64,000 bases of DNA, taken from the NCBI GenBank assembly GCA_016801845.1, contig CM028914.1, forward strand, positions 12,867,272 to 12,931,271, given 5' to 3'. Shown here in pieces: positions 1 through 11,800 of this stretch. Below the pieces are notes generated by a model. It saw only the letters and a list, made by a program, of their open reading frames with translations, was not told the DNA's origin and did not search any database. Numbering within the stretch: position 1 is the first letter of the stretch; each line of letters starts with the position of its first letter. Position numbers and translations under genes: made by a program. This DNA is from Polydactylus sextarius (lineage: Eukaryota > Chordata > Actinopteri > Polynemidae).

Positions 1-1104
1 GTTTGACAGTGTTGAAATTTGTAATGTAAATGAAAGGTTTTACTGAATACATATATTTATGTATAATGATTTATTTAAAGAAAGGGAAAACATCAGTATT
101 GTGTAGTCATTGTGAATGAAATCTCAGCAACATCATCCCCAAAACAAAAACCCAAACCTTGAGACTTTATACAAATGTCAGATTAGATGAGAAGATTGTT
201 GTCAGATCTGCTATCACAATTGTCACGAATGTCAATCGGATGTGATGTGTCAGGCCTCGCTGAATTCACTGAAAAGCTCTCTGGGTGTCTGTCATTACAC
301 CATTCCTGCCCGAGCTTAAGCCCAGACAGCTCAGGCTGCTATCTCACATTAGGGTTTCCCAGGGTCCAGATAAGCAAACAGATAAGACCAAATCAATGCT
401 GGTTTTCCACATAGTTTTAAGCAGATATCATGGTTATCTTTCCATTTAATTAACTGTAACTGGGAGATGATATTGAATCTATGTCATCGCGTTCACTCAG
501 ACTTCCTCAGAACATCCTTTATGCTAAAAAAGGCATGTTAATCTCACTCAACATATCTAGACAGCACTATGACCAATTCCCTGTTTTTTTTTCTTTTTAA
601 AAGCAACAAAAGGTCAAATCCAAACAAATCCATAAACATTTATATTCATTATTTCCCTCAGTAGCTTATTTTGTCACAATTATCTTTGTGCTTTACATTT
701 AATAATAACCAAATAGAAGTACATTAGTATAGTATAAATACTGAAAAGCTGGTTTCAAAGCAGAGAATCTTTTTTAATACCTTGTCTCTTTGACAAGTAG
801 GTGTTATTTATAATTAAAAGTTTGCTGTTCAGTCTCATTCAAGTACCAGACATATACGGGACATGTATACTTCAAGAAGAAGTGATTGACATGCACGTTT
901 ACACATTAAGTTGAACTTAATTACACTGAGAATGCAGTTCTGCCACTAATTAGTCCACTTCATTGTTAAAAACAAGGAGGGAATCAATACCTTAGATAGT
1001 CAGACTGACTTGTTACTTACAGATGGAGTATTTATTTCAAATAAACACTCCGCCATATCAAATGCATGTATCATGTGCACAGATCATGCACACAAATAAA
1101 TTAT

Positions 1105-1170
1105 TGTGTGTGTGTGTGTGCGCGTGTGTGTGTGTGCGCGCGTGTGTGTGTGCGCGCGTGTGTGTGTGTG
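1105..1170. repeat. Alternating GT/GC tract, Z-DNA-prone
   Basis: About 65 bp of uninterrupted alternating purine-pyrimidine, mostly GT with three GCGC-containing blocks. This composition favours left-handed DNA. It creates meaningless Val/Cys and His/Thr open frames. Confidence 0.9.
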
Positions 1171-3534
1171 TTTGTGTTTGTTGCATTATAAAAAAGCCAA
1201 GAAAACCTCTCCGTGGCAGTCCAACTTTCTTTCCATTTAAATCTGACTAAATAAATTAGCATGCGAGCAAACAAATACAAAGGCCAACACATGTTAATAC
1301 ACAATGCATATATGCATGCAAAGGTGTGTATGAGTGCACTTGAAGTGTTCATCATCTTGACAGGATCAGGGGTGTGTTCATTGTGAAAAGTCATCTGATT
1401 GTGGGCCTCCATGCTGGGAATAAATGACAATTGTGACATATTGGTGTGGGATCTGGGTGAATAGACAAGATTATATTACCGGCAGAGCCACTGGAGCAGT
1501 CTATCACCCATTTGTATGCAGTTAACAGCCACCCTATGCTAAGTGTGTGCGTGTGAGTGTATGTGTATATGTTGTGTGTGTCAGTATGAGCAAAATAGAA
1601 AGACAGCAGACGGCCCGTATGTAAGGACATAAGCTTGTGCGTGTGCAACAGAATCCAATATTCTTATTTCTGAGTCTCTTTGTCCCTGAGATCCCTTCAG
1701 TCCCTACCCAGTAATGATATATTTCTATCTCAGTTACACACCCTAACCCAGAGAGACCTCTGCCAATATCACCACATGTAGCACTTGTTTACACACCAGT
1801 GAACCAGAGGGAGCTGTATGGAGACCTAGCAAGGCAGAGATGAAATGAATATTTATTTCAAATAAGGGTGGAGATGTTCACTATCGGACTAGTATTATCA
1901 TACTCTCTGACCTAAACTGTAAAGGTTATTGCTCCATCATGTTACGCGATAGCTCTATTCCAACAGGGCTTAAGGGAGAAAAACACAGAGATTTGATTCA
2001 GATTTGCTTGTGGTCACATTCTCATTCTGTTGTCAAACATGTTAGTCAAGGACACGGAACCATTACCGAAAACGTACCTTGCACTATTTTAAGTCACTGT
2101 CTGCTGACTTTTCAATACACTGTCACTCAAGTCTGTCCATTCACTAAAGAGCCCAACAGTGGATGAACAGCCTTTTTGAAATAGTGCTGACTAATTCTTC
2201 ATTTACGGGTAATTGTCCTTGACTACCTTAAGATAGAACAGAATAAGGAGAACATCATTATCCTAGGGTTTTCTCTGCAAAGAGCTATAGATGAAAAGCA
2301 AGGAGCCAATAGCTCCTGGAGTTGGTTTCAACGAGACTGATGGTAACCCTTATGAGGCTGCCGGTGACACTGTGAACATTAAAAGAAGAATTAAATAGAG
2401 AAATTTAAAGAAGTTTTCTAGTTAAATGAAAAAAAATACATTTTTAGTCTTTTCAGCAGTGTGAGACAACCTGGCACGCTATTTAAAAAGTCTGCGTAGG
2501 GACTACAGTTAGACTATCCAGCTCCCTGGGGTGGAGTGGATCAATGACCATTAAAGATGTAATTTCAAGATGGCTCTTGCAGGTCACAGTTGCATGAATA
2601 AAAGATGTCCAAGTCACTCACACACAAAAACAAAAAAATGCATATTCACCCTCTCAGTCCTGTGTACAAGAGCAGCACAAACACAGCAGCACAACATACA
2701 GAAACACATGTACACACATGTATGTATGTATGTATGTATGTAATTTTTACAGCATTGTAGGTTTCTTTCAGTGTTGATTGTTCAGGTTTTCACCTGTGAT
2801 TAAATCCAGTAAAAACACAGCATAAAGAAATTTGATATTAAAAGTCAGTATTTCTCTGACACCGTAGAACAGACACATGATGACTCAGATTCAGTCTTGT
2901 AAAGTTTGCTCAGCAGACCGAGTCCCCTAAACACTGCACAGTAGCCAGAATAAGTGAGAAGATGGTGGTGGACACAATATATCATCTCCACACCTCAGTG
3001 GAGCTGGACCCTGCTGTAAATTAGTGCTTTTGTTTAAAAGTTGAGTCCCACCTATAAGTACGCGGCTCATCTGACAGGCAAAATAAAGCTTACAGATTAG
3101 GTTCTCGTCTGGCAACGCATTTGTTTCTCTTTGCATCACATATTTTATTGTATTTAAATCCACGCTTGCTACTGCTGTATATTTTTTGATTATCCTCACC
3201 CAAACCTACAGGCAAATTGACATTGTTTTTGCTCAAGCAAATTGGTTTAAATCTCAGACGGGATGCAGTTCAGAGCATGTTGAGTCAGCTCTCAGACCCC
3301 TGCTGCCAGGATTAGTCAGCGCTGTCGTTGTTGATGATGATTCCTTCCCCACCCTTAGCAGTCCTCTTCTGTCCTCTCTTGTTGATCACTCCATCTTCTT
3401 TTCTTGGATTGTCCTTCTCTCCTGTGCAACGGCATGAAAGGGTCAGATTCTTGCAGTTTTTACGCCTGTCATTTCCATTTCTAATCCTCCACGGCACAGT
3501 TTTGGCTCGAACCAATCGTGCAGTGTGCTGACTA

Positions 3535-3555
3535 CCCACCCACCCACCCACCCAC
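3535..3555. repeat. (CCCA)n microsatellite
   Basis: About five tandem CCCA units. Confidence 0.85.
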
Positions 3556-3940
3556 ACAACAGTGTGCTGCAATGGCAGCCAAATACTGCCAGGCTTTTTG
3601 TTAAGGAGAGGCACCACAGGTGAATATAGCTGGATGGCGTCCATTTTTCCAATTTGACAAAAAGACAAAAACAATTCAAAATGCAGATGGTGTCAACAGA
3701 ACTTTTTTTGGACACATCTGAATATATACAGACTCATAAAACTGGTATATCTGCAATGTATCAGTCTGTAGCTGTTTGGCCATTTTAAATGGCGCCTTTG
3801 ACTGGCTATGAGTAGGTAATTACTAATAAATAAATGTAAATAAACAAATAGCTTGTCCTGTCAGTTCTAACAACCAGTGTGAAAAAGCACTTATTTAGGC
3901 AACACAAAAAAGCTGTGACAAGCTTTTATATATTCCCACG

Positions 3941-3968
3941 TTTTTTTTTTTTTTTTTTTTTTTTTTTT
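3941..3968. repeat. Poly-T tract
   Basis: Run of 28 T inside a cadm2 intron. It could be the tail of an old minus-strand retroposon, but no element body is recognisable. Confidence 0.9.
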
Positions 3969-4810
3969 GGTATTTAGGTTTCTGACCAAATCAACATCAT
4001 CATGGAAAAGGCTGCACTGTGCTTGACTGAAAGACATTCTGACAATGAAAAGTGGTGCAGCATTGAGCAGACAGAAAAATCTGTGCAAGAAAGTAAAGAA
4101 ATGTATTGTGATTATAATGTGAGAGGGAATTTTTAGATAATAATTTAGACAATAAGTGGTTGCTGCTGAGTGCATTTAAAGTGCATATACTTTATATATG
4201 GTATGATGTCAAGCCCAAGAGCTTTGAAATGTATTTTCATATACTTACTCAGTAAGATGTAGTTTTTTGTTACTTTTATCTCTAACTTTAATCAAAATCT
4301 AATGATTGTGTGCTACATATATGTGTATCATATAATTCTAGCACATAATCACACATATATTTTACTTTACTGACATTATATATAACATTGATTTTACGGT
4401 TTAGAGCTGTAATGGAGGAAAAAAAAAACATTTGCCCATATTTAAAATTCTATGTTTTACTTTTTCGTCCAAATACAATCTGAGAAACATTGTAGAATTA
4501 TTTAAAAATCTTCCTCAGAGACATCACCAACAACGGCTGAACTTCCTCACCAACTTTTCTAATTCAGTCCAATGAGGAAAACATTTACTCTCAACCAACT
4601 TACTGGATTTATAAACTTTTATTCAGTCCTCCAGCTATCCTGCAGGTTATTTTTGTTCAATATTAAAAAAGCCACCATGCTGTGAAGTTGCCAGTGGCAG
4701 GTTAGAGTTACTAAGTTACTCACTAGCTGCTATATAAGATATATTTTATTCACGATTTTTTATTAATTCCAACAATAACTCTCTCAGGAAGAAAATGTCT
4801 TAGGTTTGCA

Positions 4811-4846
4811 AGTGTGTGTGTGTGTGTGTGTGTATGTGTGTGTATG
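4811..4846. repeat. (GT)n microsatellite
   Basis: About 36 bp of GT with two TATG interruptions. Confidence 0.9.
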
Positions 4847-5731
4847 TAAAATGGTCAGATGAGTTTTTTTGATTGACAAGTCTGAGCTTTAGCAACAACT
4901 CGATGTCAGCTGCTCCTTTCAGTGCTTTAACTGTGATAAGATATTTATAGACCAATTATACCCACAAACATGCACACTCACACACACACACACATACACT
5001 ACTGTGTGTCAGGCAGCAGAATGTATGCAGATTGATGTGCTTTTACTGACTGTTAGACAACTGTTATTATGTTCTCATAGTGGATCTTATGAGACTTTGG
5101 ACAAAATAATGATATTAATGATCTCAAACTTTGTGCGAACACAGTTTTTGTAGTGCTCTTATCCGGAATCACACAAAGGCAATCAGAGTCCATTCAAATC
5201 ACCATGAGACAAGAATCTAAATCGGGCTAGATACTTGAATCACTCAGCAGAATTACATGGAAAGTGAGTTTGTTGATCTCTCCTCTACTGTTGTTTCAGT
5301 TGGAGCGCTTTTATAATCAGGAACCTCGGAAGAAGAAATACTACAAAGTACATTTGAGAAGTAACCTTGCGTATTTTTGCCAAACAGCAGAGTTTTAGTG
5401 GAGATGGAACATCCAGTTACTTGATACAGGGGCATCGCTGAGTGCCTGTTACAGTGATGGAAGTCCTTAAATTTTGGTTTCGATTAGAATTTAATCAGAA
5501 TATACGAGCACAATCAAACCGGACAATTCAGGATGATTCTTTCAGCTAAAACAAAGCCATTGTAATATTTTGAATTAGCATATTTAGAGATAAAAAAGAA
5601 GAAAATACTATATTATAAACCTCAAATTATAAAAAAGTAGGAATATATTTTAAAGTAGTGACTTTATTGTCCATCATTGGTGCATATTAGTAAAAGACAA
5701 TCAACAATATAAGTCATCTCTTAATGTCAGT

Positions 5732-5734
<3 letters not shown>

Positions 5735-5771
<37 letters not shown>
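5735..5771. repeat. (AT)n followed by (GT)n microsatellite
   Basis: Compound array: about 28 bp of AT then 9 bp of GT. Confidence 0.9.
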
Positions 5772-6959
5772 GTTTGATTAAAGTCTCAGTTAATCAATAA
5801 CCCTAAAGCTAACCTCAGCGGTAGCAGACAGATATTAACAGGAGTGGAGAAGAAACAGACCAAAGGAAGGATAAAGAAGGATGTGAGTTTGAAAACAAAA
5901 TGTCTCTAGGGCTGCAAGTAGAATGAGAAGGACAAGTTAGACTGTAAAAGACACAAAGAGACAAGGAGAGGCAGCGTATGGGGACGTGCCATAACTAATA
6001 GAGATGGTAGGAGAATGTTTTCAACAGCTAAAGCAGGTCACACTATCAGGAATTTAATTCACTTCAATCTTTTTCACTCTCCTTTGTCTTCTGCAATTAT
6101 TTATTTATTTATTTGATGATGAAATACAGCTATTTTTCCCAGTCTCCTGTTGTGTGTATGGATGTTAGCTACGCTGCAGACCCATCACTCACTCAGCTCC
6201 CCGGGAGGCGGGCTCTTTGCTTCAGTCGGGGGTGGGGGTGGTGGTGGTGAGTGAGTGGAATAGTTGATTGGCAGAATGGAGAGCGAGAGGAGACAGTGGA
6301 GTGGGATGCTCCGAAAGTGGAGCAGATGAGCACAGAGGAGAAAGGGATACGGAGCGTAAACAGTCTCTTTAAGAGATACAAACAAGAGTGGCCAGAATGA
6401 CAGAGAGATGGATAGATACACTGATGCTTCCTTCAATTTGCTGTGCTGAAAATATGATCTGAATTATATCTGAATGCAGACATAAGCCTGAACAGCTGAG
6501 TATAGTTTATAAGTGATTTATTTTCCCTTTTGTCAAAAACCTTATAAAAGTTTAGAAAAACAGGCTTGACTTAGTTTAAAATTATACCCTCCAAAGGACC
6601 AGTTGGACAGATGTGATCGAGAAAAAGAGTACCTGCTTTGAGGTGAATATGTACAGTTAAGTTGTAAAACAACCACTTGGTAGAAGCTGATCCGACCCCA
6701 GTTAGGTGCATCAGAGGATGGTCAATTGTCTTAAATCCTGCCTATATAATAGCCTCTGGGTTTAGGAGAACACTAATGTCACATGTGTGAGTTAAAGCTT
6801 CATCAGAAACATCATCAAATATCATCTGTTACCCTCACACTGTCACAGTTTAAATTATGTTGGTTTGAATTCATGCAGGATTACTAAAAGTTAACAACCA
6901 CAAAGAAAGAGCAGATAATTGTTAATAACGGGCAATAGAGCTCTATATAAAAGCATGAA

Positions 6960-7200
6960 TGGAGGTTATGGGACAGGTGGGGACAAAAAGAGAGGGAACA
7001 GAAAGAGGTGCATAGTGCATCATGGGAGCTAATCCTACAGCAGTTTAACTACAGGAAGGTCAAGGACCCAACTGATCCATCTACAAGCTTTATCATAGAG
7101 GAAAGTTTGAAGTCCCAACCTTGGGGCTGGTTCCATAAGAGAGGGGCCTGGTAACTGAAGGCTCTGCCTCCCATTCTACTCTTAGAGACTATCAGAACCT
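6960..7200 (-). mobile_element. L2-clade LINE 3' fragment, decayed
   Basis: Read on the minus strand, 7,200 down to about 7,115 matches the familiar 3' end of fish L2-type LINEs: AGAATGGGAGGCAGAGCC, then a stretch like CAGGCCCCTCTC and GGAACCAGCCCC. Next come AACTTTCCTC and GATAAAGCTTGTAG, and then CTCCCATGATGCACTATG. The copy at about 49.3-49.5 kb on the plus strand shares these landmarks. There is no open frame. Edges are approximate, and recognition rests on memory of the repeat family. Confidence 0.7.
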
Positions 7201-8176
7201 TTTCTTTCTCAGCTACTTGGAAAAAATATCTATTTTTATAAGGTAAGAATTCATAACATAGGTGTTTTTAGGTATGCAGAGAAAATGTCAGTCTGGAGCG
7301 AGACTGTCACTCAGCATAGGGATGAAAAGTTGGGAGTCTGTACAGTGCACAAGGACAGTTTAACAAGGGACAGAAGGAGTTAGTGGTGTGGGAGTCGACT
7401 TTTTGACTTCTAAATAGAAGGGACTCACTACTCATTAGGTACCACTGCTTTCACAGATGATGATTGAATATGAGCCAACAGGATTTCAAGGACACTAATG
7501 TGTTGGTCAAAAATTGGTCTCATGAGGGCTGGCTACGACACTTATACACTTGCTGTATACTATAGGCTATATCATTAGGGAGGTAAATTAAGCAAAAGTT
7601 GGAATGATGTGATCAAGTAGTATGCCAAATTTCAGGACATCAGGTCGATAATTTGTGAAAGCTGGGTTGTTGGAGTTCGCTGCCTTGGCAATGACAGGGA
7701 TAAAGAGGTGGATCAGCTGTTTGGTCAGGATTACAAGGCAGGTGTTTCAGGGATAGCTCAGAAAACAGACTGTACAGATGGAGAGGACTGTGCATAATGG
7801 TACTTTGCAACAAGGCCGATTGAAGTTATTGCCAAATGTGCCATTGGCCCCGGTAATGTTTTTGTCCCAGTGAGGCTGGAAATGATCATCAGATTGGAAG
7901 GAGAACTGAAGTGCATGAAAAGTGTTTGGTGAGAGGTAGACATGTGGGAGCAGTGAAGCCCAGGAAGATGCAGGCAGAGAGAGAAAGTGAGGCTTTAGAA
8001 AGTTAAAAAGGCCTACAACATATAAATATGCATATTACATTCAAAGAGGCCCATCCAGGAAAGGTGAGAAAGGTGGGCTTTGTCAGAGACCTGCCTTAGC
8101 CATGAAGACATGCCAAAACAGCTTCCAGCTAGATATGTGATAAGGATGTGTGCTGAGGTGCACAACAGACTGATTT

Positions 8177-8200
8177 AAAAAAAAAAAAAAAAAAAAAAAA
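8177..8200. repeat. Poly-A tract
   Basis: Run of 24 A about 500 bp before the first cadm2 exon in the window. Confidence 0.9.
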
Positions 8201-8703
8201 GTATTACTAGTGGAAAAGACATCAGCTGAAGATGGATATCAGCAGAAAAATACCCTTATGAACAGCTGCAGGTCTCAGCTTTACTTTTTACCTGATGTGT
8301 TCACGGTTGTGATTTGGGTTTTTTGAAAGGATTTTCAGATGATGATGTTAAAGTGGATATCATTTTAGGGCAGTTAGTATGACATGTCTATAGATGTAGT
8401 TGCAGTCCATCTTCCACACGCAATATCAGACATTCTCTCCAATACTTCACCATGTTATTTTCAGAACTGTACATTATTATGAGGACTATGAGACTATGAG
8501 GATTATGTGTCATTATAAAGATTTCCATTAGGCATTTGTTGTGTTGCAATTTTACATTCGTATTTAAATGGGTAGAAGCTCCCGTTGGAGTCTGGCTGCT
8601 GCCGTAAAGTAGGGGTTAAGCAATGTATGATATTGATGTGTGACCATCACACTTTGCAAGATAAATGGGCAGCATCTGTGACAGTATGCAACTCTCTCCA
8701 AAG

Positions 8704-8865
8704 GTGCCAAAGAGGTGAATGCAAGTGGGAAGACATTTACAGTCCGGAGCTCCCTGCAGCTGTATGTGAACAGAAATGATGATGGAGTGGCCTACACCTG
8801 TAAAGTGGACCATGTGGCACTTGCACAGACACCACAGCAGGCGACTGAAGTACTGGAGGTCCACT
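8704..8865 (+). CDS. cadm2: cadm2 exon: C-terminal part of Ig domain 2
   Basis: This is an internal exon of 162 nt. The acceptor is CTCTCTCCAAAG just before 8704, and the donor is GTGAGT at 8866. It begins with two bases of a split Gly codon and ends with one base of a split Tyr codon, so it is a symmetric phase-1 exon as is common in Ig genes. It encodes GAKEVNASGKTFTV and then DDGVAYTCKVDH, the F-strand Cys of the second Ig domain. The start is chosen by phase and family similarity. A slightly different acceptor is possible. Confidence 0.88.
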
Positions 8866-11800
8866 GTGAGTGTACAAGCAAAGACAGACACACACTCTCA
8901 CCCACATGTGGAGCGTACACGTGATCACACCGTAAGAGTAAAAGGAAAATACATGAAAAAGGAAACACTAAATTGGTCTGATACTTTTGAGCTTCCATTC
9001 AGCCCAATGAGATCCACATTTGTTTAAATTCTGTTATCATGTTTCCAACATTTATGTGCATTTTCTTGGTGGAATTTTTTATATATTTTCCCTGAAAATC
9101 TCAATAAAGTAATATGATTATAAATGCATACATTTAATGTGTTCTTTGTCATCTTCCATTTGATTAAATTCTATATCACAGGTGATATCTTACAGGATAA
9201 TATTGTAATTCCCTATTCATTTGGATTTCCACCACTTTATTTAGAATACTGGGTAAATCACAACATCATTACACATCAATATAGAGATAACTGTGGGGAA
9301 ATTATCTCACTTTTAACTCCTTTAACCCATAGATCCTCCGCGTGTGGAGATCATCCACTCCCTTGAAGTTCCTCTGGAGGGTCAGTACTTAAAGCTGGAG
9401 TGTGTGTCCAAAGGAAACCCTTTGTAAGTTACTTAAACACTGTATTTGTTGATATTAATATTTTATTCCATACTTCAGACAGGTAAATGTATCATGCCTT
9501 GTTTTTTCAAATCCTTTTACATTCCAGGCCGGATTCTGTGTTGTGGACAAAGGACGGTGGTGAACTTCCTGACCTGGACAGAGTGATTGTAGAGGGGAAG
9601 GAACTCACCTTTACTTCACTCAACAAGACAGACAATGGTACCTACCGCTGTGAAGCTTCCAACCACCTAGGGACCAGCAGTGCTGAATATGTACTCTACG
9701 TCTATGGTAAGTTAAGAGGAAAGACTGACGTGTTTAATTATGTTTCATGTAATCCCTTGCGAAAGTAAAGAAACAAAGAAAGCTCTTGACATGACGGAAA
9801 TGACGGACGTGCAGAAGAAATAACAACTGCAAAAAGACACAATAATGCTACATTTAAATAAATACTGAAAGGTATAAACCTTACAGGCACAAACACCAAA
9901 CTCCATTGCAAAACCTAAAATTATAACACCTCCTGATCTGCATAGAGTATCAGTGCTAAGTGTGATTAGTGGTGCCATCTTTCATGGGGAGAATAAGGGC
10001 CTCAGGTGACACAAATGCCACCAACGCCTTTCCTTAAATAAACCTGCGTCCCAGATCCTCCACGTACATACACACACCCTCTGTCACACACATGGACCCA
10101 CACTAGGTGGGAAATATGTGAGGGAGGCAGAATTTAGTGCTGTGTTGTCAGGAATCACCAGGAAGGATAAGTAATTCCTAGTAACGCCAGAGGAGGTGGA
10201 GGATAAAGGGACTCAGTGTCAGGGAAAACAGATAGCTTTTCCTCTCTTCCATTTCTCCACTGCCAGTTGTCTCTTGGCATTAAGTAATAATGTATAAAAA
10301 AAGGCCAGAGCAGTGGCACATCTCTTTCCTCTCTGTTTTAGGACCGTAGACGGTGTGTGAAGAGGGACAAAAAAGACAGGTAGCTTTTGTTAGAGAAGCC
10401 ATACAACCAGAGGCAAGAGATAATTTTCCCAAGTGAATCAACGAATTACATTATTAATATCACAGGCACCTATGGGGGTATTTCATTTGCTGTCTTTTTT
10501 TACAAAGGCACCCCCATCTAATGAATAAACCTCTCAGGTGCTGAGAGCAATGCTTTGCCAGAGGTAGAGTGATTTCTAATATGTTTTTGAATACCTCTAA
10601 TGGGATTACAGTAATAACCAGATGTAGAGTTGATGAAGGATACAACCAAGATGTTCATGAAGCGGCTTCTGCGGTTTGTAGCCAAAACCACAGTAACTTG
10701 TGATAACATCTGGTGTAATGTCAAAAGATTAAAATGCTACAAATGCTAAGAAAACCATGTAAATAAAATATAAGTTTGAACATACCCCTTGAGGTGAGGG
10801 CTTTAGTTATTTACTGGTCAAGATGGACAAGAATAATACATATAGATTATTTACTTCTCAAGGATCTTGAATTTAGCAAAGACATTACAACAACTCATTG
10901 ACAGTCAAAATCAAACTGTGAATGTGAAATAAAAATAGCATTATCTACCGAATTAAAGCCTGTAGAACCAGGGTTCAGTGTGTAGTACTGTGTAGTGTGT
11001 ATTAATTAAAATTGAAATAGGTAAAATCAAGGTTAATCCAGATATACAATTTACAACAATTCTGTATTTTTTGTTGTCACATCATATTTTTTGACTTTAT
11101 TGTATTACTCCCAAACAAGAGCAACTATCTACTGGTAGCTACCATCTAATAGTAGCAACTATCTATTAGCTCCTAAAGGTAAACTTTCATTTTATTTTCA
11201 TGCAACCATACTAATGCCTACAATGTCATTACTAATTAGATTTTTCAATAGATACATTTACATATAGCTGCAAAGCAGGTGTTACCTGATTAAATTATCA
11301 TGGTTAAAAATGACACTGCAGCACATTGGATAGGAACACTTAAATAATATGTTGGCCCACTCAAATACACCTTTCAGGTCCCCTTTCTAATTGAAGCTTA
11401 AAAGTTTCATCCCATTTTGCACTTCATTTTCAGTCCCCCCCTCACCCCTCTACATGACTGCAGTGTGGGAGTTTTGATTTGAGTGCTTGTCCCACGTGTC
11501 ATGGTGTCAGTATGAACCTAATAATTCCTTTAAATGCCAGGTGAATGTAACAATAACCAATGCACATAATGACAGTGATGTTATTAAATTGATAAATTCT
11601 ATGCTCCAAAAAAGGCAAGTGGGTATGGGAGGGTCAAAGAGTCCTATCCAGATTCATTACTTGTTCTTTTGAAATGGCACCCAGTCTGTTCCTAGCCTTC
11701 ATTAGTGATTAGCACACCTTTTAGCCTTTCACAATTGCCGCCATAATTCTTGGAAAATACCTTTTTAATGGTTCCCTTCGAAAGTGGGGACGGTTTTCTC

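Larger units (their letters stand above)
1..8703 (+). other. cadm2 intron (left part), no exon found
   Basis: I find no Ig-like coding segment here on either strand, so the exons for the signal peptide, Ig1 and the start of Ig2 appear to lie upstream of the window. The stretch is AT-rich intron with microsatellites, A/T homopolymers and one decayed L2 LINE fragment on the minus strand near 6.96-7.20 kb. A small or diverged exon could still be missed. Confidence 0.75.

Noticed and set aside
3891..4175. Minus-strand frame with a poly-Lys stretch
   Set aside because: The Lys run is the translated T28 tract. Similar frames near 27.5 kb, 44.7 kb, 45.3 kb and 60.9 kb have the same cause.
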